From Anaerolineales bacterium (GTDB taxonomy: Bacteria; Chloroflexota; Anaerolineae; JAAEKA01), in contig JACKBI010000012.1 of assembly GCA_020634615.1 (NCBI GenBank), positions 1-64,000 on the forward strand: a stretch of 64,000 nt of DNA, written 5' to 3'. Positions 16,694 to 24,304 of the stretch are shown here, piece after piece. Position numbers and translations under genes: made by a program. A model generated the notes under the pieces. The model ran no database searches. It saw only the letters and a list, made by a program, of their open reading frames with translations, and was not told the origin of the DNA. How positions within the stretch are numbered: the first letter of the stretch is position 1; every line of letters begins with the position of its first letter.

Positions 16694-19600
16694 ATGTGGT
16701 CGAAACTAACAAGAGCCGATAGTGCTTTCGGCGTGACGTCCGTCGCCGGACAGATTGTCTTCAGTGAAACGGCAACTGGACAATTGGTGACCGCCGAGCC
16801 AAGGCGCGGGCCGTCGTTTACGACCGTTCTCGGTGAAGGCTGGTCTATGCCACAGGCCATTGCGTCACACCCCGACGGAACAATACTTGTCGCCGACGGC
16901 AACGACGCTATTTGGCGTGTCACCCTTACCGACGCGAGTCAAGTAAATGCCCTACCCGTCGCCTGTGGACTAGGGCACCTTGGGCAAATGTTCGTGCCTG
17001 CGTCTGGACAAGTTATCTACGTCCTCGCCGGCTCACGCCAATCCAGGGTACCCTTTGCTCGCCCTCCAGCGCCAGTGCCGAGTTCGGATACAGCAAGGAC
17101 AACCCGACCACCGGTCGCTCCCTGGCTGGCCGATCGCAATCGCTTGGTTCGCATCAACCTGGCGACCGGATCTGCTAAGACTATCAGCCGTAATCATCCT
17201 GATGCTTCGGGCGTTGTAATCGACGCAAACGAAGCTACCGGCTACGTCGCCGAGAAAGGTTCCGGCTCGCTGGTCGCAATTGATTTCAACACAGGCAAAC
17301 GCAGAATCATAGCAACCAACCTGGACCGTCCTGGATGCTGCTCCTGGCTCGACGAGACCCGGAATCTGCTCGTCGCTATTGAAGAAGGCAGCGGCGCCCT
17401 TGCTGTCGTAGATATTGTCACCGGCGCTGTGCGACGTATACCCGGTTGTCCAGGGCAGCCGAATACGCCGGCCCTTGTCGGCGACATGCTTGTCGTCGCG
17501 GCTGGACAAGCGGTGAGCGCCGTTGCCGTTGCGGATGTGCTACCTGGACAAATCGCGCTTGTCACACCCGTTGACCCAATCTACCGTGGTGGATATGCTC
17601 GCGTGCGTGTTGATCTGAGTAGTTCGAGTGTGCAATTTGATGACCTGAGCTTTGCGATTGCTGAGGGCCCCCATGTCGCGACTATCTCGCCGTCCAGAGA
17701 CGAAACCTTCGACCTGGCCAAGCCAGAAATCATGTTGCTCGCCGGCCCGTTTCCCGGTGTGTTCTCGCTCGAAGCGAAAGATAGCTCTGGTGGAGTCGTT
17801 GCACGAGCACCTTTCGCTATCACTAACCAATGGCTTGAGCCAGATGGTCCGCCGATGGCCTTTACGGGTGCTAATCCGCTCTATGCCAGTGGCGGAAACT
17901 GGGGAGCTCTATTCAATGGTGTATGGCCTTTTGAGTTCAGCTACGGCCCGAAGGCAGTAACTGGCGCGCGCCGGGTCGCGCTAATCTTTGTCAATACCAC
18001 CGACTCCATGCTTCCTGCTGGGACCGACACCCTGTACCGAGATGCCCTCGTTAATGGAGTTACCGGCGCGGATGGCGTAACTCGTAGCGTAAGCGCGTTC
18101 TATGACGAGGTGTCGCTTGGTCAACTGAACATCAGCCCGGCTGGAGAATCTATTGTTACCCTGCCTAAAGCGTGGAGCGCATACACGCAGCCCGTCAATA
18201 CAGATCTGCGTGTTCGCTTTGACGCCAGGGATGAGCTAATCGCCGACGCTATGTGGCTGGCACAAAACGACATTGACTTCACGGATGTAGACATCGCCGT
18301 ATTCGTCGTCGCATCGCCTTCAGGTGGTGCGCCCGTCATGCCCGGAGGTCCACAACAATTCACGTGGCCGATCGCCTCCGGCGGCACCTATCAATTGAAT
18401 CAGCCGCAGCCTACATTTGCCCCGTGGTTTTGGTGGTGGAAATCGCTACCTTGGGTCGTAATGCCCGCCGAGTGGCAGACTCTCGACTCGAGGCGAGTAT
18501 TCGCAACCCTCAGCCACGAAATCGGCCATACGATTGGCATGACCGATCTGTACAACGATCCGCGCGATATTGGCGGATGGGATTTGATGAGCCAAGAAGG
18601 CGGGTTGCCTGGCTTGTCTTTGCCGCACCGGCAAGTGCTTGGCTGGATCGAACCCGACTGGCTGCGCAAATACAACTTCCTCATCGAGAACCCCGTCGAC
18701 GAGGAAGTTGTTCTCCGGGCTAGCGAACTGCTTGTGGGTGGTCCGACGCCGGGCCAGCTCGCGGGTTTAGTCATCGAGGTGGCCAACGGATGGCGTTACT
18801 ACTTCGAATATAGATCCAGGCAAAATGCGGTACCTGGGTCAGATCCAGGGCCAACCCAGGTGGCCGACCAAAACATGCCCAACGACCGAAGGGTAGTGGG
18901 CACAGATGTCGTCGCCGGTTGGTACAGCCCTCCAGTGTCACGCAAACCCATCCGGCTGCTCGGAGATGATGGAGATGGTGAAGGCGCTGCTCTTGATTCA
19001 GGACAGGATTACGAGGAGCTCGACGCGACAGCAAACGCGACATTTCGACTTAAGGTGCTGTCCACCGACGATGATCAAGCTCGCGTCCGCGTGAGCTATC
19101 AACCGGTACCGGCACCGGAACCGCCGTGGCCAAACGCGCCGGACCCGTCAATCCGGCCGTGGCCTGGCGGAAACGACTGGCGGAGCCCTGACATTCGGGT
19201 CGAAAACGCCGCCTTCAAAAACATACCCTGGGCCGGACATGAAAATAGGGTCATCGCAACCGTAACGAACTCCGGTACCATGGACGCGCACAATGTGAAG
19301 GTTGGATTCTGGGTGAAAGACTTCACTGTATCAGATGCAGGCCCGGAAACATTGCTAGGCTGGGACTTCAACGATATTTCTGCCGGAGCAAGCCATGAAT
19401 TTTCTGTTTCTTGGGTTCCACCAGCCCTTCCGTTCATTATATTTCCCTTTCGGGAGGTGCACTATTGTGTCGTTGTGCGCATAACTCCACACTCGGAGGG
19501 ATCTCCACGACGTGGAGAAATGAACCCTTACAACAACCAAGCACAGTCGAACTATACATTGGTGTATACACTATCGGGTTCTCCTTTTTCGCGCAAGTTG

Positions 19601-20194
19601 CTTCCTGTGCAAGTCGCCAACCCATTTCCTGATCGATCAGTTGAAGTGCGTTTGCACGCTGAACAGAATCTTGATTGGTACCGCACTTATCTCAGCCACA
19701 AATGGGTCCGGCTTGCACCCGGTGAAACCAAGAATATAGAGTTGATGGTGGAGTGCGTCGCTGAGGAGGAGGGCTTCCGAGACCAGGTTTCAAATGAACT
19801 CCTCTATACCCAGCCCAATATCGTTTCTGCGGTGGCAATCATTACTGATGGGGACTCCAACGTGTCCCAGCTTATCGGCGGCGCTACCATAGAAGCACGT
19901 GCCGCTCGCGCGGCTGAGTTCATTGGACTCGACGTGAGTCGCGGAAGCATCTACGGGAATGTACGCTTGGTCTCAGATGGCTCTATTCCACCTGCCGGTG
20001 GAGAAATCGTGGTTGCCACGAGCGCAAACATTCCCGGTGGGGAAATCAGCTATCGGACAAGCCTTGACGAGGGAGGGGCTTTCGGCGTAGAGACACCAAA
20101 GTTCGCCACGCTCTCCGCTCCAATCGTTGTCGATTTGATCTATCTTGGAGGTGGCGGAACGGGTCCAGCAAGCGTTCGCATCAAACTCGACTAG
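16694..20194 (+). CDS. Large beta-propeller / M6-like zinc metalloprotease protein
   Basis: This is a 1166-aa protein starting at ATG 16694 with AGGAGAC directly upstream. Residues about 1-280 show repeated strands of a beta-propeller (HPDGTILVADGNDAIWRV, LLVAIEEGSGALAVVD). Residues about 410-680 resemble M6/immune-inhibitor-A peptidases: RVALIFVNTTDS, a helix with SVSAFYDEVSLGQL, and the zinc site HEIGHTIGMTDLY followed by WDLMSQ, a Met-turn-like segment. A CARDB-like module follows (ENRVIATVTNSGTMDAHNVKVGFWV), then a C-terminal beta-rich part. No signal peptide is visible, which is unusual for the family. Nothing nearby encodes a secretion device. With the hydrolase gene upstream it forms a pair now split by the IS. 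Confidence 0.75.
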   Translation: MWSKLTRADSAFGVTSVAGQIVFSETATGQLVTAEPRRGPSFTTVLGEGWSMPQAIASHPDGTILVADGNDAIWRVTLTDASQVNALPVACGLGHLGQMFVPASGQVIYVLAGSRQSRVPFARPPAPVPSSDTARTTRPPVAPWLADRNRLVRINLATGSAKTISRNHPDASGVVIDANEATGYVAEKGSGSLVAIDFNTGKRRIIATNLDRPGCCSWLDETRNLLVAIEEGSGALAVVDIVTGAVRRIPGCPGQPNTPALVGDMLVVAAGQAVSAVAVADVLPGQIALVTPVDPIYRGGYARVRVDLSSSSVQFDDLSFAIAEGPHVATISPSRDETFDLAKPEIMLLAGPFPGVFSLEAKDSSGGVVARAPFAITNQWLEPDGPPMAFTGANPLYASGGNWGALFNGVWPFEFSYGPKAVTGARRVALIFVNTTDSMLPAGTDTLYRDALVNGVTGADGVTRSVSAFYDEVSLGQLNISPAGESIVTLPKAWSAYTQPVNTDLRVRFDARDELIADAMWLAQNDIDFTDVDIAVFVVASPSGGAPVMPGGPQQFTWPIASGGTYQLNQPQPTFAPWFWWWKSLPWVVMPAEWQTLDSRRVFATLSHEIGHTIGMTDLYNDPRDIGGWDLMSQEGGLPGLSLPHRQVLGWIEPDWLRKYNFLIENPVDEEVVLRASELLVGGPTPGQLAGLVIEVANGWRYYFEYRSRQNAVPGSDPGPTQVADQNMPNDRRVVGTDVVAGWYSPPVSRKPIRLLGDDGDGEGAALDSGQDYEELDATANATFRLKVLSTDDDQARVRVSYQPVPAPEPPWPNAPDPSIRPWPGGNDWRSPDIRVENAAFKNIPWAGHENRVIATVTNSGTMDAHNVKVGFWVKDFTVSDAGPETLLGWDFNDISAGASHEFSVSWVPPALPFIIFPFREVHYCVVVRITPHSEGSPRRGEMNPYNNQAQSNYTLVYTLSGSPFSRKLLPVQVANPFPDRSVEVRLHAEQNLDWYRTYLSHKWVRLAPGETKNIELMVECVAEEEGFRDQVSNELLYTQPNIVSAVAIITDGDSNVSQLIGGATIEARAARAAEFIGLDVSRGSIYGNVRLVSDGSIPPAGGEIVVATSANIPGGEISYRTSLDEGGAFGVETPKFATLSAPIVVDLIYLGGGGTGPASVRIKLD

Positions 20195-20422
20195 ACTCTG
20201 CCCTGAACTACTGCTCGGCTTGTGGAACCATGTCGATGAAAAAGATAGGCATTGAATCATGAGCGAGAGCGCTCCGGTCGCAATTTGCACCTTCGCGGAA
20301 CTGTTCGTATGGCGAGCCCCTCGCTGTGTTGCACATTATCCAGTGTTTGCCTCATCTGTTGAATAACACCGGGCTGCCGAATTGACTGATTTCACACTCG
20401 ATTCGTGCGCCAAATGATACGA

Positions 20423-20647
20423 ATGGACACTCCATCCCACACCGACGCCCCATGGTCCCACTCACAGTTGTACACCGTGCGCGTCTGGTATGAGTTGCGG
20501 GATGCGGACGACTGGGAGGTGCGCATGCAGGCCATACACATCCTCAGCGGCGAGACGCGCTACTTTCGCGAGTGGTCGCGGCTGGCGGCTTACCTGGTCA
20601 GCAAGCTGGACGCGATAGGTGAAGACAACCCTGCCGCAGCCTGTTAG
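20423..20647 (+). CDS. Small conserved protein, paralogue of the gene at 25736
   Basis: A 74-aa product starting MDTPSHTDAPWSHSQLYTV (ATG 20423; the frame also contains an ATG three codons earlier). It is nearly the same as the 70-residue protein at 25736-25948: both have WSHSQL(Y/F)TVRVWYEL, DDWEVRMQ, HILSGETRYFREWS and LAAYLVSKLD. I do not recognise a named family. The pattern of alternating strands followed by an amphipathic C-terminal helix suggests a compact alpha/beta domain. Its stop overlaps by 4 bp the convergent end of the Doc gene. Confidence 0.7.
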   Translation: MDTPSHTDAPWSHSQLYTVRVWYELRDADDWEVRMQAIHILSGETRYFREWSRLAAYLVSKLDAIGEDNPAAAC

Positions 20648-21048
20648 TCTGGTTCTCCATCAGTCGCTACCATGTGGCCGCGCAACCAGGCCGCAAGATC
20701 ATCCTCTCCCATTTCCCCGGCCGCTACGGCAACCATGACTTGCACCACGTCCGGTTCGGACGCTTCGACGCTCCAGCCGTTGAGATCCAGAAAGATCGCC
20801 ATTGCAACAAACCCGACGCGTTTGTTGCCGTCCAGGTAACCATGGCCGCGCGCCAGGCCATAGCAATAGGCGGCAGCCAGCGCAGCCAGGTCTGGCTGGT
20901 TCTGATAGACCCAGCGGTTGAGCGGTCGCGCCAGCGCCGAGTCGATGACGCCATCGTCACGCACGCCGTAGAGGCCGCCGAAGCGCTGCAACTGCTGGAA
21001 ATGAATGGCGTCCACCCAAACGCGCTTCAGCCAAATCGGTTCGGTCAC
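20644..21048 (-). CDS. doc: Doc-type toxin (Fic/DOC family)
   Basis: A 134-aa protein with the Doc signature HGYLDGNKR near residue 69, matching the H-x-F/Y-x-D/N-x-N-K-R loop that binds ATP. Known Doc toxins phosphorylate EF-Tu and stop translation. Other family landmarks are GLYGVRDDGVIDSALARP and the AAAYCYGLARGHG helix. The start ATG overlaps the stop of the upstream antitoxin gene by 4 bp, typical of translationally coupled toxin-antitoxin pairs. Doc is usually paired with a Phd antitoxin; here the partner is AbrB/MazE-like. Confidence 0.88.
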   Translation of the reverse strand: MTEPIWLKRVWVDAIHFQQLQRFGGLYGVRDDGVIDSALARPLNRWVYQNQPDLAALAAAYCYGLARGHGYLDGNKRVGFVAMAIFLDLNGWSVEASEPDVVQVMVAVAAGEMGEDDLAAWLRGHMVATDGEPD

Positions 21049-21272
21049 GTCGCTAACTCACGCAGCGCATTTTGATATTTCTTGCTGATGCGCGCCTCTG
21101 CCTCCATAACGCGCAGGAACTCGGGGTCGTAGGGCGTCAGCAGTATCCCGTACTCGGTCTCAATCGCATAGGCCTTGTCGCCGGCCGACAGGTTGAGCCG
21201 GTCGGTCATCGTCTTGGGCAAGGTCGTTCCCAGGGAACCACCGTAGGGGCGGATTGTAATTTCTTTGATCAT
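21045..21272 (-). CDS. AbrB/MazE-type antitoxin
   Basis: A 75-aa protein whose N-terminal half forms a swapped-hairpin AbrB domain: EITIRPYGGSLGTTLPKTMTDRLNLSAGDKAYAIE. These proteins dimerise, bind palindromic DNA in their own promoter and neutralise the toxin through the C-terminal tail (ARISKKYQNALRELA here). It is the first gene of the pair with doc. A palindrome GTGTATACAC at 21356-21365, about 85 bp upstream, is a possible operator. Confidence 0.85.
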   Translation of the reverse strand: MIKEITIRPYGGSLGTTLPKTMTDRLNLSAGDKAYAIETEYGILLTPYDPEFLRVMEAEARISKKYQNALRELAT

Positions 21273-21484
21273 GTCATGCGCCTTCGATCTCGGTCTTTGC
21301 GACCGGACAACGAGGATGCGCGGCTACAGGCAGGCCGCTAAAAGTTACAACAAAAGTGTATACACCGGGAGGGGTTTCGTCAATTACGGTGCGGCCAGCC
21401 ATCATGCTGGCAATACATCGCCGCGCCGGGATCTGGCGCACGCCTAGAATCAAGTGTTGCACAAATCTGCGGCAATAGATAGGT
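21273..21484 (-). promoter_or_regulatory. Upstream region of the toxin-antitoxin pair with GTGTATACAC palindrome
   Basis: The region between the divergent toxin-antitoxin operon and the lipoprotein promoter contains the 10-bp palindrome GTGTATACAC (21356-21365). Location and symmetry fit an antitoxin operator, but there is no second copy and no clear -10 could be fixed, so this is tentative. A short open frame on the minus strand here has no ribosome-binding site. Confidence 0.3.
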
Positions 21485-21684
21485 GCATAGAACGCTCTTA
21501 GAACGTTCCTTGTGCTAGACTGTCCAACAAGTACAGTTCAACGATCACATCCGTCAGCAGGGGCGGGCGGGAACCAGTTCGTGCAAACACCAGATGGCGA
21601 GGCAGCCTATGCGGTGACAAGGGCGCAGGGCGCGCAACACACACGACAATCCAGGTTTTCGAAGACACACTGAAGGAGAATTCC
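21485..21684 (+). repeat. Leader repeat, copy 1
   Basis: About 200 bp from the TGCATAGAACG box to the start codon are shared with 23481-23679, and the last about 120 bp with 22245-22363. Common blocks include CCAGTTCGTGCAA, CGCGCAACACACACGA, CAATCCAGGTTT and ACTGAAGGAG just before the start codon. The conservation of an untranslated leader across three genes with different products suggests recent segmental duplication, a regulatory RNA function, or both. Confidence 0.7.
21488..21521 (+). promoter_or_regulatory. Putative promoter with TAGAACG direct repeat
   Basis: TAGAACG occurs at 21488-21494 and 21499-21505. After 10 bp comes TGC-TAGACT (extended -10 at 21516-21521). Geometry is identical to the sites at 12665 and 23485. 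Predicted transcription would begin near 21528, giving a leader of about 155 nt before the lipoprotein gene. Confidence 0.6.
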
Positions 21685-22194
21685 ATGTCAAGTCGATATG
21701 TCTACAAAGTAGTAATAGTTGTCAGTCTGGTTTCCCTGCTGCTGGCTGGCTGCCAGGCGCCGCCGCAGAGCGCCAGTACACCATCCGCGGCCGAGATCGA
21801 ACAGTTGAAGGCCGAGGCAATCCAACAGGAACTTCTCACCTTCGACCTGATGATCAAACGCGATTGGGCTGCGTACGACGCGCTTACAGATCCCGACTTC
21901 TATCAGGTGGGCTCTGATGGCGCGTACGTCGAGCGTGACGCCGCGTTGGGCGGTCTCAATGACGACAAGCTGGTGGTGAAGAAGCCTGATCTGGGCGAGA
22001 TGCGCGTCGAGATGATCTCGCCCGATGCCTACATGGTCACCTATCCGATGAACTTCAACGGCTCATACGACGGCAACGATTTCTCGAACCCGCGCACCGT
22101 CACCTCGCTATGGGTCAAACACGACGGCAAGTGGCAGAACCGCTTCCTTGTCGATCAGATCCGCGAAGCGGCGTTCACGCCGGTGAACAACTGA
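21685..22194 (+). CDS. Lipoprotein with NTF2/SnoaL-like (DUF4440-type) domain
   Basis: A 169-aa product with signal peptide and lipobox LLLAGC (Cys at about residue 23), then a Gln/Pro/Ser-rich linker and a domain of about 115 residues resembling DUF4440/NTF2-like proteins: a helix AIQQELLTFDLMIKRDWAAYDALTDPDFYQVGSDG, then the sheet ending TSLWVKHDGKWQNRFLVDQ. The signal peptide is almost identical to that of the next gene (MSSRYVYKVVIVVSLVSLLLAGCQAPP here), although the mature proteins are unrelated. AAGGAGA precedes the ATG. Likely anchored to the outside of the cytoplasmic membrane; function unknown. Confidence 0.8.
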   Translation: MSSRYVYKVVIVVSLVSLLLAGCQAPPQSASTPSAAEIEQLKAEAIQQELLTFDLMIKRDWAAYDALTDPDFYQVGSDGAYVERDAALGGLNDDKLVVKKPDLGEMRVEMISPDAYMVTYPMNFNGSYDGNDFSNPRTVTSLWVKHDGKWQNRFLVDQIREAAFTPVNN

Positions 22195-22197
22195 GCG

Positions 22198-22244
22198 CCT
22201 TCCCGGACACATTCCTGGCGTTGTCAGGGATGTGTCCGGGAAGG
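22198..22244 (+). terminator. Strong hairpin between two lipoprotein genes
   Basis: Arms of 20 bp (22198-22217 and 22225-22244) pair with a single G-T mismatch around a 7-nt loop. It starts 3 bp after the stop of the first lipoprotein gene. No T-run follows, so it may slow polymerase or protect the upstream mRNA 3' end rather than terminate. The second lipoprotein gene has the shared leader but no TAGAACG promoter, so it may depend on read-through across this hairpin. Confidence 0.6.
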
Positions 22245-22363
22245 TGGATTTCCGGTTCGTGCAACCAGCGAATGCGAGGCTGCCTATGGGGGAGACAAGC
22301 GCACGACGCGCAACACACACGAGAACAATCCAGGTTTCACAACACATACTGAAGGAGAATTCC
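22245..22363 (+). repeat. Leader repeat, copy 2 (without promoter box)
   Basis: This segment matches the start-proximal about 120 bp of the leaders at 21485-21684 and 23481-23679 (GTTCGTGCAACCA, GAGGCTGCCTATG, CGCGCAACACACACGA, CAATCCAGGTTT, ACTGAAGGAGAATTCC). The TAGAACG box and -10 are missing and replaced by the hairpin at 22198-22244. Confidence 0.7.
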
Positions 22364-23365
22364 ATGTCCAGTCGATTTGTCTACAGAGTATTGATCGTTG
22401 TCAGTCTGCTCTCCCTGTTGCTGGCCGGCTGCCAGGCGCCGCCACCCCAAAGCGCCAATCCACAGCCGGAGGCATCGGTCGAAACACCGAAGGCTGCGGA
22501 GCCCGAGGCCACGGAGGCCATGTCCACGATCGTGATGTTGCCCAACGGTTTCCAACCAGAAGGAGTCACCGTTGGCAGAGGTGACACCGCTTTTGTCGGC
22601 TCCGTTGGATCGGGGGCCATCTACAAGATCAACCTGCTCACAGGCGAAGGCAGCGTCTTTGTTGCGCCGCAGGAGACACAGAGAGTGGCGGGCTTGGCCT
22701 ATGATCGGCGCACCGACCTGCTCTACGTAGCCGGCGCCGAATCCGGCAATGCGCTGGTCTATGATGGGTTGACCGGCCAACTGACGGCGAACGTCCAGTT
22801 CGCGACCGATCCCAAGGGGTTTGTCAACGATGTCGCTCTGGCCAATGATGTCGTCTACTTTACCAATTCCAGTCTGCCGCACGTGTATCAACTGCCTCTC
22901 GCGCCAGAGAGCCACTTGCCCGACCCGTCGGCCAGTCGGACCATTTCGCTGACCGGCGATTTCGAATATCTGCCCGAAGGACTCAATGGCAACGGCATCG
23001 TCGCTTCGGATGACGGTACGAAGCTGATCGTTGCACATACTGATCTCGGCAAACTCTATGTGGTCGATGCGGCCACAGGTGAGACTACGGAGTTGGTGCT
23101 GGATGGTGAGGTGGAGATCTATCATGATGGCTTGGTGTTGGCAGGCGACACGCTCTATGTCGTCAACTATAACGACAAGGTCTATGTTGTGGAACTCGAT
23201 CCAGAGTGGACGTCAGGCAAACTCGTCCGAACCCTCACCGATCCCAAGCTGGAGGCCCCGTCCACGGCTGCGATCCATGGCGATGCGCTTTACGTGGTCA
23301 ATGCGCGCTGGGACGCTGAGCAGACGCCTGAGACGGAGTTCTGGCTGACCCAGGTCAGACGTTAA
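22364..23365 (+). CDS. Lipoprotein with SMP-30/NHL-like beta-propeller
   Basis: The start is ATG 22364, after AAGGAGA and giving a lipoprotein signal peptide (lipobox LLLAGC). A longer open frame upstream is only the leader. The 333-aa product has an acidic Pro/Glu linker, then blade-like repeats: PNGFQPEGVTVGRGDTAFVGSVGSGAIYKI, LAYDRRTDLLYVAGAES, ASDDGTKLIVAHTDLGKLYVVDAATG, LAGDTLYVVNYNDKVYVVEL. SMP-30/gluconolactonase-type propellers hydrolyse lactones, but many surface relatives only bind ligands. No metal-site residues can be assigned with confidence. The signal peptide is shared with the upstream lipoprotein. Confidence 0.82.
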   Translation: MSSRFVYRVLIVVSLLSLLLAGCQAPPPQSANPQPEASVETPKAAEPEATEAMSTIVMLPNGFQPEGVTVGRGDTAFVGSVGSGAIYKINLLTGEGSVFVAPQETQRVAGLAYDRRTDLLYVAGAESGNALVYDGLTGQLTANVQFATDPKGFVNDVALANDVVYFTNSSLPHVYQLPLAPESHLPDPSASRTISLTGDFEYLPEGLNGNGIVASDDGTKLIVAHTDLGKLYVVDAATGETTELVLDGEVEIYHDGLVLAGDTLYVVNYNDKVYVVELDPEWTSGKLVRTLTDPKLEAPSTAAIHGDALYVVNARWDAEQTPETEFWLTQVRR

Positions 23366-23484
23366 TCGTCCGCACTCATTGCCCTGGCCGCAACGACGAC
23401 CATGCATCACCTTGTCTTGCGGTGAACTTATCGAGTTCAAACACAACCAAGTATCGTGCAACTTTGCGGCAAAGAACGGATGCA
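23366..23484. other. Short intergenic region after propeller lipoprotein gene
   Basis: No gene or clear terminator seen. The part next to 23485 (GTGCAACTTTGCGGCAAAG) resembles the sequence upstream of the first leader (TTGCACAAATCTGCGGCAATAG near 21460), so the duplication extends a little beyond the promoter. Confidence 0.4.
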
Positions 23485-23679
23485 TAGAACGCCCTTAGAA
23501 CGCAGCATTTGCTAGACTGTCCAGCAAGTACAGTTCGACGAGACATCCGTCAGCAAGGGCGGGCAACCAGTTCGTGCAACCACCAAATACGAGGCTGCCT
23601 ATGCGGGAGACAAGCGCACGACGCGCAACACACACGACGACAATCCAGGTTTTCAAACACACTACTGAAGGAGCGTTTC
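23481..23679 (+). repeat. Leader repeat, copy 3
   Basis: Full-length copy of the leader at 21485-21684, from the promoter box through CATCCGTCAGCA, CCAGTTCGTGCAACCA, CGCGCAACACACACGA and ACTGAAGGAG. Here the similarity stops at the start codon: the signal peptide differs from the other two genes. Confidence 0.7.
23485..23518 (+). promoter_or_regulatory. Putative promoter with TAGAACG direct repeat
   Basis: TAGAACG at 23485-23491 and 23496-23502, then 10 bp, then TGC-TAGACT (extended -10 at 23513-23518). Identical geometry to 12665 and 21488. It would drive the secreted 173-aa protein and possibly the peroxidase and small gene downstream. Confidence 0.6.
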
Positions 23680-24201
23680 ATGTCTAAGTCAAGCAAGTTC
23701 ATCACCCTGATCATGGTCATCGTCCTGCTGCTGGTCGCCACGGCGCCGGCGTTCGCAGGTGGACCGCCCAACAATACCAACCAGATTATCAACGGTCCGA
23801 TTGACCCGTGGGAGTTGCCAGTTGGCTTTTGCCCCGATGCCCCTAACGGACTGGCCGGCACCGGTGACCGGCATCAGGTCATCAACACCAGAACAAACGC
23901 CGATGGCACAGTAATAACCACCATCAACGATCTCGTCCGAGGCGACGCTGCCGACATCAACGGCAACGGCACCTATCACTACGTCTACACCAACCACAGC
24001 GTCGATGTACTGCCCGCTGGCAGCGACACGCATCAAGTCACGGTCGTGGACAGCTTCGTGCTCAATGGCCACGGCAGCGTCGGACACATGAATGTCGGCT
24101 TCAACTGGAGTTGGACGTATACCACCGAGTTCTGGCCGCCGATCGAGAACTGGGTCAGGACCAGCGAGCGCGGCGATCCGCTGTACTGCGATCCCATCTA
24201 G
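23680..24201 (+). CDS. Secreted protein of unknown function
   Basis: Starts at ATG 23680 with AAGGAGCG upstream. The 173-aa product has a clear signal peptide (MSKSSKFITLIMVIVLLLVATAPAFA, cleavage after AFA). The mature part is rich in Asn, Thr and His and probably beta-structured: DRHQVINTRTNADGTVITTIND, NGTYHYVYTNHSVDV, DTHQVTVVDSFVLNG, then a Trp-rich end (FNWSWTYTTEFWPPIENW). I recognise no family. It shares the regulated leader with the two lipoprotein genes and lies about 100 bp upstream of the di-haem peroxidase gene, so an oxidative or envelope role is possible but unproven. Confidence 0.75.
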   Translation: MSKSSKFITLIMVIVLLLVATAPAFAGGPPNNTNQIINGPIDPWELPVGFCPDAPNGLAGTGDRHQVINTRTNADGTVITTINDLVRGDAADINGNGTYHYVYTNHSVDVLPAGSDTHQVTVVDSFVLNGHGSVGHMNVGFNWSWTYTTEFWPPIENWVRTSERGDPLYCDPI

Positions 24202-24304
24202 AGTCACATGCATCACCAGCCAGGCGACCGCGGCGCTTGATTGCGGTCGCCTGGCTGGCTTTTCAGCGGCTTTGCCCGCCAGATCACAAGAAGGAGGCTG
24301 CGGC

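Noticed and set aside
21485..23679. CRISPR array suggested by repeated blocks
   Set aside because: The repeats are three long leaders in front of genes, not short repeats with regular spacers.
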